From assembly GCA_965205535.1 (NCBI GenBank), contig CBDBHH010000005.1, positions 1,178,001 to 1,242,000 on the forward strand: a stretch of 64,000 nucleotides of DNA, read 5' to 3'. Shown here one piece after another: positions 50,994 through 58,511 of the stretch (position 1 is the first letter of the stretch; the number at the start of each line of letters is the position of its first letter). The notes beneath the pieces were generated by a model that was not told the origin of the DNA, did no database searches, and was given only the letters and a program-made list of their open reading frames with translations. This stretch comes from UBA8079 sp965205535 (GTDB lineage Bacteria; Pseudomonadota; Alphaproteobacteria; UBA6615). Position numbers and translations under genes: made by a program.

Positions 50994-51102
50994 GTGCGTC
51001 GAACAGTACAGGGCTTCTGAAGCAAGCCCATCAACTTGAAATATCAGGGGCCTGTGCCGGTGCCGTTTGGGCCGGGCCGGTCTGCTGAAAAGTGAGGAAA
51101 TC

Positions 51103-53070
51103 ATGGCGAAAGTAATTGGTATCGATCTCGGGACCACCAACTCCTGCGTGGCCGTTATGGACGGCGGCGCGGGCAAGGTGATCGAAAATTCCGAGGGCGC
51201 GCGCACGACGCCGTCGATGGTGGCTTTTTCCGACGAATCGGAGCGCCTTGTCGGCCAGGCCGCAAAGCGCCAGGCCGTCACCAATCCGGAAAACACCATC
51301 TTCGCCGTCAAGCGTTTGATCGGCCGGCGGTTCGACGACCCGCTGACGGACGAGGACAAGAGCCTGGTGCCCTACGAGATTGTCGAGGGCGAGAATGGTG
51401 ATGCCTGGGTCGGTGCGAGCGGTGAGAAGTACAGCCCGTCGGAAATCAGCGCCTTTATTCTTCAGAAAATGAAAGAGACGGCCGAGACGTATCTTGGCGA
51501 GACGGTTGAGCAGGCCGTCATTACGGTGCCGGCCTATTTCAATGATTCCCAGCGTCAGGCGACCAAGGATGCAGGCAAGATTGCCGGCCTCGAAGTGCTG
51601 CGCATCATCAACGAACCGACCGCAGCCGCGCTCGCCTACGGCCTCGAGAAAAAGGAAGCCGGCACGATCGCGGTCTACGATCTCGGCGGTGGTACCTTCG
51701 ATATTTCCATTCTCGAAATCGGCGACGGCGTCTTCGAGGTGAAGTCGACCAATGGCGACACGTTCCTGGGCGGCGAGGATTTCGACGCGCGGATCATGGA
51801 ATACCTCGCCGACGAGTTCAAAAAAGAGCAGAGCATCGACCTGCGCGAGGACAAGCTCGCCCTGCAGCGTCTCAAGGAAGCTGCCGAGAAGGCGAAGATC
51901 GAGCTCTCCGCCTCGACCCAGACCGAGGTCAACCTGCCGTTCATCACGGCGGACCAGGCCGGGCCGAAGCATCTCAACATCAAGCTGACCCGGGCGAAAC
52001 TCGAGGCGTTGGTCGAGGACCTGGTTGCGCGGACCGTCGATCCCTGTGCTGCGGCGCTGAAGGATGCGGGCCTGAAGTCGAGCGAGATCGATGAGGTGAT
52101 CCTGGTCGGCGGCATGACCCGCATGCCGAAGATCCAGGAGACGGTGAAGAACTTCTTCGGCCGTGACCCCCATCGTGGTGTGAACCCTGACGAAGTGGTC
52201 GCCATTGGTGCCGCCATTCAGGCCGGCGTGCTCGCGGGCGACGTGAAAGACGTGCTGTTGCTCGACGTGACGCCGCTGTCGCTGGGCATCGAGACGCTGG
52301 GTGGTGTGTTCACCCGACTGATCGATCGCAACACGACGATCCCGACGAAGAAGAGCCAGGTGTTCTCGACGGCCGAGGACAATCAGCAAGCTGTGACGAT
52401 CCGTGTGTTCCAGGGCGAACGCGAAATGGCGGCCGACAACAAGGTGCTCGGCCAGTTCGACCTGGTGGGCATTCCCAGCGCGCCACGCGGCGTGCCGCAG
52501 ATCGAGGTCACCTTCGACATCGATGCGAACGGCATCGTCAATGTGTCGGCCAAGGACAAGGGCACGGGCAAGGAGCAGCAGATTCGCATCCAGGCGTCGG
52601 GCGGACTGTCCGACGATGACATCGACCGAATGGTCAAGGATGCCGAAGAGCATGCCGCGGACGATAAGGCGCGTCGCGAGACCGTCGAGGCCCGCAACCA
52701 GGCCGAGACGCTTGTCCACCAGACCGAGAAGAGCCTCGAAGAGCATGGCGATAAGGTCGAAGACGAGGTCAAGGCCGAGATTGAAGGTGACGTGGCCGCG
52801 CTCAAGGAGGCGCTCGAAGGCGAGGATGCAGAGCTGGTGCAGTCCAAGCTCGAGGCGCTGGTGACGTCGTCCATGAAGCTTGGTGAGGCGATCTACAAGG
52901 CCGATCAGGCTGAGGGCGAAGAGGGCATGGCTGACGGTGCATCCGACGGTGATGCCGCGGATGGCCCGGACGCCGGCCCGGAAGAGACCATTGTCGATGC
53001 CGACTTCGAAGAGGTCGATGACGATGATGATGACGACGACGATCGCAAGGACCAGTCGTCCGCCTCGTAA
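51103..53070 (+). CDS. dnaK: Chaperone protein DnaK (Hsp70)
   Basis: DnaK is the central Hsp70 chaperone. The protein has 655 residues, slightly longer than the usual 630-640. The ATPase domain begins AKVIGIDLGTTNSCVAVMDG and holds VYDLGGGTFDISILEIGDGV. The linker and substrate domain start at DVLLLDVTPLSLGIETLGGV. The lid ends with an expanded acidic tail: after DADFEEV comes a run of nine aspartates, then RKDQSSAS, where relatives end near EVDDDK. ATG at 51103 has GAGGAAA just upstream. dnaJ follows after 97 bases. Confidence 0.98.
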   Translation: MAKVIGIDLGTTNSCVAVMDGGAGKVIENSEGARTTPSMVAFSDESERLVGQAAKRQAVTNPENTIFAVKRLIGRRFDDPLTDEDKSLVPYEIVEGENGDAWVGASGEKYSPSEISAFILQKMKETAETYLGETVEQAVITVPAYFNDSQRQATKDAGKIAGLEVLRIINEPTAAALAYGLEKKEAGTIAVYDLGGGTFDISILEIGDGVFEVKSTNGDTFLGGEDFDARIMEYLADEFKKEQSIDLREDKLALQRLKEAAEKAKIELSASTQTEVNLPFITADQAGPKHLNIKLTRAKLEALVEDLVARTVDPCAAALKDAGLKSSEIDEVILVGGMTRMPKIQETVKNFFGRDPHRGVNPDEVVAIGAAIQAGVLAGDVKDVLLLDVTPLSLGIETLGGVFTRLIDRNTTIPTKKSQVFSTAEDNQQAVTIRVFQGEREMAADNKVLGQFDLVGIPSAPRGVPQIEVTFDIDANGIVNVSAKDKGTGKEQQIRIQASGGLSDDDIDRMVKDAEEHAADDKARRETVEARNQAETLVHQTEKSLEEHGDKVEDEVKAEIEGDVAALKEALEGEDAELVQSKLEALVTSSMKLGEAIYKADQAEGEEGMADGASDGDAADGPDAGPEETIVDADFEEVDDDDDDDDDRKDQSSAS

Positions 53071-53167
53071 CCGGGGCAGGAAGGGGTTCGAACCCAGGGT
53101 CGGTTTTGGTACACCGGCCGCGTGCGGGTTCGTGCCTTTTCATTCGGTGTAGGGGTGGGGAACGTCC

Positions 53168-54319
53168 ATGGCTGACAAAGATTTCTACCAAACATTAGGC
53201 GTCGACCGTGGCGCGGACGCCGCGTCGCTCAAGAGCGCCTATCGCAAGCTTGCCAAGGAACTGCATCCGGACCGCAATCCGGATGATGCGGAAGCCGAGC
53301 GCCGTTTCAAGGAAATCAATCAGGCCTATGACATCCTGAAGGATGAGGACAAGCGCGCGGCCTATGACCGCTATGGCCACGAAGCATTCGAGGGTGGTGC
53401 GGGCGGCCCCGGCGGCGGACAAGGCGGCGGCGGGTTTGGCTTTTCCGGTGGCGGTTTTGCCGATATTTTTGACGAGATGTTCGGCATGGGTGGCCGCGGC
53501 GGTGGTGGACGCCGACAGGCCAGCACCCGTGGCTCCGACCTGCGATACAATCTGGACGTAAACCTTGAAGACGCATTTGCCGGCAAACAAACCCGGGTTC
53601 GGGTCAATGCCTCGGCAGCGTGTGATTCCTGCCATGGTTCGGGCGCGGCGGGTGGCGCCGATCCCGTTGCCTGCCCATCCTGTCAGGGGGCAGGCAAGGT
53701 GCGCGCGCAGCAGGGCTTCTTTACGGTCGAACGCACCTGTCCGACATGTCACGGCGCGGGCCGGGTGGTCGATAACCCGTGCGGCGTGTGCGGCGGGGCG
53801 GGCCGCATGGACAAGGAAAAAACCCTGTCGGTGAATGTGCCGGCCGGGATCGAGGACGGGACGCGCATCCGCGTCGCGGGAGAAGGTGAGGCCGGCCTGC
53901 GCGGCGGGCCGCCGGGTGATCTGTATATTTTCGTGACGATCCGGCCGCACCGATTTTTCCGTCGTGACGGCGCAGACATCCAGTGCCGTGTGCCGATCCC
54001 CATGACCACGGCCTCGCTGGGCGGTTCCATCGAGGTGCCGACGATCGACGGCGCCCGTGCGCGGGTGAACATTCCCGCCGGCACGCAGACCGGTCAGCAG
54101 TTCCGGCTTCGCTCGAAAGGCATGTCGGTCCTGCGCGCCAACGCGCGTGGCGATATGTATGTGCAGGCACAGATCGAGACGCCGGTCGACCTGACCAAGG
54201 AACAGCGCGATCTGCTCAAGCAGTTCGCGGATGCCGGCGGCGGGTCCACGAAACACAGCCCCGAGTCAGAGGGTTTCTTCACCAAGGTGAAGGAGTTTTG
54301 GGACGACCTGAAGGACTAG
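53168..54319 (+). CDS. dnaJ: Chaperone protein DnaJ (Hsp40)
   Basis: DnaJ stimulates the DnaK ATPase and delivers substrates. The 383-residue type-I protein has a J domain (about 4-70) with the HPD tripeptide at 33-35. A Gly/Phe-rich region follows (about 75-115), then a zinc domain with four CxxCxGxG repeats: CDSCHGSG, CPSCQGAG, CPTCHGAG and CGVCGGAG. The C-terminal substrate domains follow. The start is ATG with GTGGGGAACGTCC before it. It is downstream of dnaK and probably co-transcribed. Confidence 0.98.
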   Translation: MADKDFYQTLGVDRGADAASLKSAYRKLAKELHPDRNPDDAEAERRFKEINQAYDILKDEDKRAAYDRYGHEAFEGGAGGPGGGQGGGGFGFSGGGFADIFDEMFGMGGRGGGGRRQASTRGSDLRYNLDVNLEDAFAGKQTRVRVNASAACDSCHGSGAAGGADPVACPSCQGAGKVRAQQGFFTVERTCPTCHGAGRVVDNPCGVCGGAGRMDKEKTLSVNVPAGIEDGTRIRVAGEGEAGLRGGPPGDLYIFVTIRPHRFFRRDGADIQCRVPIPMTTASLGGSIEVPTIDGARARVNIPAGTQTGQQFRLRSKGMSVLRANARGDMYVQAQIETPVDLTKEQRDLLKQFADAGGGSTKHSPESEGFFTKVKEFWDDLKD

Positions 54320-54407
54320 CGTGTTTGTGCCTGGGTGCGTTTACCCGGGCGCGCGAAATGTTATGGTCTCCGCCATTCCGGCAAGCTGCCGGCGAAGGTG
54401 GATGAAG

Positions 54408-55226
54408 ATGGTCGATCAACGGAAAATTGGCATTGTCGGCGCGGGCGGGCGCATGGGCCAGATGCTCGTGCGCGTGGTCGCCGAGACGGACGGTTGCGTG
54501 CTTGCAGGCGCCAGCGAAGTGGCCGGCTCGGCGCATCTGGGGGCCGACCCCGGGGTGCTGGCGGGTGTCGGCGAGAGCGGCGTCGTGATTACCGACGACA
54601 CGGCGAGCCTGTTTGCCGGCGTCGATGCGGTCATTGATTTTACGGTACCGGCGGCGACTGCAGCCCATGCAGCGATGGCCGCCGACGCCGGCTGCGCGCT
54701 GATTGCGGGTACGACCGGCATGGAGGCCGAGCATCGTGCGGCACTCGATGCGGCGGCGGCGACGGTGCCGGTTGTCTGGGCATCGAACATGTCGAGCGGC
54801 GTGAACCTGTTGTTCGCGATTACCGAGCAGGTGGCGCGCGCGCTCGACCCGGATTTCGACATCGAAATCGTCGAGATGCATCACAAGCACAAGGTCGATG
54901 CCCCGTCGGGGACGGCGCTAAGCCTGGGTGAGGCGGCCGCGCGCGGGCGCGGGGTTGATTTCGATACCGAGAAACTGCTCTCGCGCGAGGGAATCACCGG
55001 TGAACGCCAACGCGGGAATATCGGGTTCGCCACCTTGCGTGGCGGCGATGTTGTGGGCGAGCACAGCGTCGTGTTTGCCGCAGCGGGCGAACGCATCGAG
55101 CTGACCCATCGGGCAACAGACCGGGGCATCTTCGCCCGTGGTGCGGTCCGCGCCGCGAACTGGACCGGCGGGCAGCCGCCGGGGCTCTATTCGATGACGG
55201 ATGTGCTCGGCCTGGGCGACCGCTAG
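54408..55226 (+). CDS. dapB: 4-hydroxy-tetrahydrodipicolinate reductase
   Basis: DapB reduces the dipicolinate precursor with NAD(P)H in lysine and diaminopimelate synthesis. The 272-residue protein starts KIGIVGAGGRMGQMLVRVVA with the Rossmann glycine motif. The catalytic block is IEIVEMHHKHKVDAPSGTAL. IGFATLRGGDVVGEHSVVFA and ELTHRATDRGIFARGAVRAA are conserved. ATG at 54408 is chosen because AAGG lies 9 bases upstream, closer to ideal than for ATG 54402. A short CCGGCA/TGCCGG hairpin (54378-54392) precedes it. Its stop shares CTAG with the converging DUF2244 gene. Confidence 0.96.
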   Translation: MVDQRKIGIVGAGGRMGQMLVRVVAETDGCVLAGASEVAGSAHLGADPGVLAGVGESGVVITDDTASLFAGVDAVIDFTVPAATAAHAAMAADAGCALIAGTTGMEAEHRAALDAAAATVPVVWASNMSSGVNLLFAITEQVARALDPDFDIEIVEMHHKHKVDAPSGTALSLGEAAARGRGVDFDTEKLLSREGITGERQRGNIGFATLRGGDVVGEHSVVFAAAGERIELTHRATDRGIFARGAVRAANWTGGQPPGLYSMTDVLGLGDR

Positions 55227-55708
55227 GCGCCGCCGGTCCGCAGCTTGCGCAGCGCGTCGCGTAGCGCGTTTGCCAGATCGCCGCGTTCCTCTGCTGTCAG
55301 GAATCCTCCGACTTTCAGAGAACGACCGTGGCTGGCCAGCCTTAACTCGTTGTCGCCGCCGGGCTGTGTTGTCAGTTCGACAGCCATCCAGTGGGGCGGG
55401 GCGAATTTATGCTCCTGGGACTGGCCTGAAGGGCGCACCCGCGCGACTGTCATGGCATCCGGGGTCAGGCACAATCGCTCGAACCGTCGCCCGTCACGGG
55501 CGTTGGTCCTGAAGGCCCACCAGAACAGCAGGATCTCGCAACCGAAGAAGGGCAGGACCGGCCAGGCGCCCTGGGCAGCGAAGAACAGGCCGACCAGGCT
55601 CAGCAAACCCGCCATGCCGAACAGCAGATACCGGACCCCTTTCGGGCTCAGGCTGCGGTGCGGGTAGAGCACGGCGTCGAATATGGGCTCGGTCTGCGCG
55701 TGGGCCAT
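55223..55708 (-). CDS. DUF2244 family membrane protein
   Basis: The 161-residue protein opens PIFDAVLYPHRSLSPKGVRY. Two adjacent transmembrane helices (about 27-43 and 47-65) form a hairpin, and a cytoplasmic C-terminal beta-rich domain follows (KFAPPHWMAVELTTQPGGDN). This is the DUF2244 layout, widespread in alphaproteobacteria, often near nth. Function is unknown. It converges on dapB; the two stop codons share bases. Confidence 0.85.
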   Translation of the reverse strand: MAHAQTEPIFDAVLYPHRSLSPKGVRYLLFGMAGLLSLVGLFFAAQGAWPVLPFFGCEILLFWWAFRTNARDGRRFERLCLTPDAMTVARVRPSGQSQEHKFAPPHWMAVELTTQPGGDNELRLASHGRSLKVGGFLTAEERGDLANALRDALRKLRTGGA

Positions 55709-55839
55709 GGCGGAATTCTAGGCCCGGGGCGGGCCCGCGAACAGATACGCTTTGTCGCACTCGCCGGTTTGTGATCGCGTGGGGATTGGGTGTGAGATCA
55801 ACGGCTGCCCCGTGGGGCAAAACACGCTATTTTCCCGTT

Positions 55840-56484
55840 ATGGCCCGCATGACCAAAGACGAAATCGAGACATTCTTCGCCCGCTTGTCGGCGGCGAACC
55901 CCAACCCGACCACGGAGCTGGAATACACAAATATTTACACCCTGCTCGTCGCGGTTGTGATGTCGGCCCAGGCCACCGATGTCGGTGTGAACAAGGCAAC
56001 GGCCGAATTGTTCAAGACCGTCGACACCCCGGCGAAGATGGTGGCACTGGGCGAGGCCGCGCTGATCGGCCACATCCGCACGATCGGGCTGTTTCGCAAC
56101 AAGGCAAAGAACGTCATCGCGCTGAGCGCGCAATTGCTGGCCGAGCATGGCGGTGAGGTCCCGGCGGACCGGGCGGCCCTGGAGGCGTTGCCCGGGGTCG
56201 GACGGAAGACGGCAAACGTCGTCCTCAACACGGCGTTCGGTGAGCCGACCATGGCCGTCGACACGCATATCTTCAGGTTGTCAAACCGTACCGGGCTGGC
56301 GCCCGGCAAGGATGTCCGCAAAGTCGAGGATGCGTTGATGAAACGGGTCCCGGCCGATTATCTGCGCCATGCCCATCACTGGCTGATCTTGCACGGGCGC
56401 TATGTGTGCAAGGCCCGAAAGCCTGACTGCATGTCGTGCGCGGTCGTGGATCTGTGCCGTTACAAGGCGAAGGTCACCGCGTAG
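55840..56484 (+). CDS. nth: Endonuclease III
   Basis: Nth is a DNA glycosylase/AP lyase that removes oxidised pyrimidines. The 214-residue protein has the helix-hairpin-helix LEALPGVGRKTANVVLNTAF with the catalytic lysine. The catalytic aspartate is in AVDTHIFRLSNRTGL. The C-terminal 4Fe-4S loop is CKARKPDCMSCAVVDLC, in the C-x6-C-x2-C-x5-C pattern. ATG at 55840 was chosen; ATG 55849 is possible. It converges on the lipoprotein gene with 9 bases between stops. Confidence 0.96.
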   Translation: MARMTKDEIETFFARLSAANPNPTTELEYTNIYTLLVAVVMSAQATDVGVNKATAELFKTVDTPAKMVALGEAALIGHIRTIGLFRNKAKNVIALSAQLLAEHGGEVPADRAALEALPGVGRKTANVVLNTAFGEPTMAVDTHIFRLSNRTGLAPGKDVRKVEDALMKRVPADYLRHAHHWLILHGRYVCKARKPDCMSCAVVDLCRYKAKVTA

Positions 56485-56493
56485 CCGCCGAAC

Positions 56494-56919
56494 TCAGCTT
56501 TTCATGAATTCCGCGAGACAGGCGTCGGCCTCTTCGCCGGCGATCTGGCCGTCGGTTGTGCGTGCCTCGATATGGGTGGCCTGGCGGACACCCCCGCGCG
56601 GATAGGCAAATACATGCAAGACGCAGGCGGTGTTGCGGTAGATCCGGAGCTCGCCGTCACCTTCGCTGCGGATCAGGTCCGGCGCGCCGATGAGCGCGTC
56701 GATTCTGGAGGTTTCCTGGCCGAAAAGGCTGGAAAGCTGCGGCAGAGGTGGTGCAGGCGCGCGTCTCGCCGGGCCGGCGCGGGCGATGGCAGGTGGCGTG
56801 CGCGCCGGCTGTGAAGTGGTTGTGGTCTGTCGCTCGGTCGGGGCGGGCGCGAAGGCGCCGGAACATGCGCCAAGCGCCAGCAGCAGCGCAGCCGGCAGAA
56901 CTACACCGCGAAGGATCAT
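56494..56919 (-). CDS. Hypothetical lipoprotein downstream of bactofilin
   Basis: The 141-residue lipoprotein precursor has lipobox LGAC (Cys19) after a hydrophobic helix (VLPAALLLALGAC). A low-complexity Thr/Pro/Ala-rich stretch (about 25-60) follows, then a compact C-terminal part (about 62-141) with SLFGQETSRIDALIGAPDLI, ELRIYRNTACVLHVFAYPRG and a second cysteine in EEADACLAEF. The two C-terminal cysteines might form a disulfide. I do not recognise a named family. It starts four bases after a small membrane protein gene and belongs to the bactofilin cluster. Confidence 0.8.
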   Translation of the reverse strand: MILRGVVLPAALLLALGACSGAFAPAPTERQTTTTSQPARTPPAIARAGPARRAPAPPLPQLSSLFGQETSRIDALIGAPDLIRSEGDGELRIYRNTACVLHVFAYPRGGVRQATHIEARTTDGQIAGEEADACLAEFMKS

Positions 56920-56923
56920 GAGT

Positions 56924-57058
56924 TCAGGCCGAGAAGAAGAAAATCGTCACAACCAGCGTGATGCCGGCCGCCGACAGGATGGCCAGGCGCGAGGGGCCGT
57001 CGGCCGTTGGCGCGCCGCCGACGTTGACCAGTCTACTGATGAATCGAAAAGTCGCCAT
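56924..57058 (-). CDS. Small 44-residue membrane protein between bactofilin and lipoprotein genes
   Basis: This short frame begins MATFRFISRLVNVGG on the minus strand at 57058 and ends with a TGA at 56924. It has one clear hydrophobic segment (LAILSAAGITLVVTIFFF, about residues 25-42) and a basic N-terminus, so it may insert in the membrane with its N-terminus inside. GGAGAGG lies about six bases before the ATG, a near-ideal ribosome site. The start overlaps the bactofilin end by 26 bases and the stop is four bases before the lipoprotein start, so it is likely translated with both. Function is unknown. Confidence 0.7.
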   Translation of the reverse strand: MATFRFISRLVNVGGAPTADGPSRLAILSAAGITLVVTIFFFSA

Positions 57059-57530
57059 GGACCTCTCCGCCGGTCTCGATCTCAAGGCGCCCGTAGGACA
57101 CAGTGCCGGTCACTTTTCCCGATGCGGTGATGCGCAGCGCGCGGGAGACTTCGAGTGCGCCGTCGAACCGGCCACTGATGACGGCGGTCTCGACCTTGGC
57201 GCTGCCGTCGAACCGGCCGCCGCGCGATATCTCCAGGGCCCTGGCGCTGTCCAGATTGGCCTCGATACGTCCCTCGACAATCAGGGAATCGCATTCGGTG
57301 ATGTCGCCTTTGAGCGAGATGTCGCGGCCAACCGTCAGGGTTTTGTTTTCCGATGGGCGGCGCGGTTCGCTGTCTTCGGTCCGCTCCAGATGATCCCCCA
57401 GATTGGGGATATCGGTGGCGCGCGCCGGTTGGCGGTCGAGGAAGCTCAGATCGAGCTCCGGTCGGTCTTCGGTGTTGCTGGGGGCGCTATCGCCCGCATC
57501 ATCGTTGGTGTCGTCGGCTTTTGCGTTCAT
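57033..57530 (-). CDS. Bactofilin-family polymer-forming cytoskeletal protein
   Basis: Bactofilins form stable filaments at the membrane and can recruit cell-wall enzymes. The 165-residue protein has a polar N-terminus (about 1-60). A right-handed beta-helix (about 62-160) follows with repeated strand-turn units such as ISLKGDITECDSLIVEGRIE, FDGSAKVETAVISGRFDGAL and KVTGTVSYGRLEIETGGEVH. The N-terminal part also has LDLSFLDRQPARATDIPNLG, a possible membrane-binding or partner-binding segment. ATG at 57530 is chosen over a longer frame. A small membrane protein and a lipoprotein follow on the same strand. Confidence 0.9.
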   Translation of the reverse strand: MNAKADDTNDDAGDSAPSNTEDRPELDLSFLDRQPARATDIPNLGDHLERTEDSEPRRPSENKTLTVGRDISLKGDITECDSLIVEGRIEANLDSARALEISRGGRFDGSAKVETAVISGRFDGALEVSRALRITASGKVTGTVSYGRLEIETGGEVHGDFSIHQ

Positions 57531-57660
57531 GACTACGCCCCCATTGTGACTCCAGAATCGCCAAACGGGCACGGGATTCGTTGCCCATACCCGAGAATAT
57601 ATCGACTCTCAGATGCTTGGATAGCGCGTTTATAGCAAATTGTCCATAAAATTGTATAAT

Positions 57661-57680
57661 ATATTGTTATATAACAATAT
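57661..57680. repeat. Perfect 20-base A/T palindrome at the end of the EI24-type gene
   Basis: ATATTGTTATATAACAATAT reads the same on both strands. It spans the last codons and stop of the EI24-type gene and lies inside an A/T-rich island (about 57630-57682) in an otherwise GC-rich window. It may end transcription, carry a promoter for the bactofilin cluster or bind a dimeric regulator; the sequence alone does not decide. Confidence 0.75.
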
Positions 57681-58362
57681 TCGTGGATTCCGGTTCTCTG
57701 GTGGCTTCGAAAACGTGCAACATCATGGCCGTACCGAACAAAGGCAGGATCAAATTCACGACCGGGATAGAGGCGACGACCGCCAGCATCAGGCCCGACA
57801 TGAAGATCGGGCTGCGCTTTTTGAGGCGATATGCGCGTAAATGCGCAGGGTCCATGCGCCGAAATCCGACCATCTCAAGATATTCACGACCCAGCAGATG
57901 GCCGTTCACCGCCCAGCCGGCAACGATGTAGATCGGCGGGAAGAATATGAACACCAGCAGGAGCACGTTAAACAGGATCAGCAGAACGCCAAATTTCACA
58001 CCGACGATGACGGCTTCCATGATCGACTGATTGCGTGGTGGCTGAAGGTGCGTGTAGTGGCGGCTTTCGACCGCGCGACAGATCGCCTCGATGTAGAAAC
58101 TCGCATACAAGCCGAGGAAGGCGGGCATCAGCAGGACCACCAGCGCAAACACGGCGATGGAACCGAGCCAGTCGACGGCGGTCTCAAGCCAGCCACCGAC
58201 GAAGGGGACATCGCCGATCACCTCGGTGCTCGACAGCAGCCAGGACAGACCGCTCCAAAGCAGCATGGCGGTGATGAGGCTGAGGCCGATCGTCTGCCAG
58301 AGGATGGACCGCATGCGCGGGTCGCCGAGGTCGCCGAGGGCCTTGAAGAATGCTGAAATCAT
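57667..58362 (-). CDS. EI24/CysZ-like integral membrane protein
   Basis: The 231-residue membrane protein has about five hydrophobic helices, including LSLITAMLLWSGLSWLL, LGSIAVFALVVLLMPAFLGL, KFGVLLILFNVLLLVFIFFP and LAVVASIPVVNLILPLFGTA. The pattern and the PxxNLxxP-type ending match the EI24/CysZ family. CysZ carries sulfate in enterobacteria, but alphaproteobacterial members next to nth have no assigned substrate. The gene lies upstream of the bactofilin cluster on the same strand and is divergent from the adenosine kinase gene. Confidence 0.83.
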   Translation of the reverse strand: MISAFFKALGDLGDPRMRSILWQTIGLSLITAMLLWSGLSWLLSSTEVIGDVPFVGGWLETAVDWLGSIAVFALVVLLMPAFLGLYASFYIEAICRAVESRHYTHLQPPRNQSIMEAVIVGVKFGVLLILFNVLLLVFIFFPPIYIVAGWAVNGHLLGREYLEMVGFRRMDPAHLRAYRLKKRSPIFMSGLMLAVVASIPVVNLILPLFGTAMMLHVFEATREPESTNIVI

Positions 58363-58511
58363 GGTTCTTTCTCATACCGCCTCGCGACGATGAAAACCAT
58401 TCGAAAAGCTTGAAACCCCGCGGTTGCGTGGATTGCCAGAGCATCTGGCACCGCTATACTCGCGCGCCTTATTCCTGATTTTTCTGTTTCCCAATTTGTC
58501 CCGGAGTTCTC

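Noticed and set aside
51034..51060. CTTGAAAT near 51035 as the -35 element of the dnaK promoter
   Set aside because: No -10-like sequence follows at the right distance; the 50965-50993 site is a much better match.
51031..52746. A 571-residue open frame opposite dnaK
   Set aside because: Long antisense frames opposite dnaK are well known artefacts of its codon pattern; no independent support.
53087..53100. GGGTTCGAACCC after dnaK as part of a tRNA T-arm
   Set aside because: No acceptor, D or anticodon arms can be drawn around it; it is only a short palindrome between dnaK and dnaJ.
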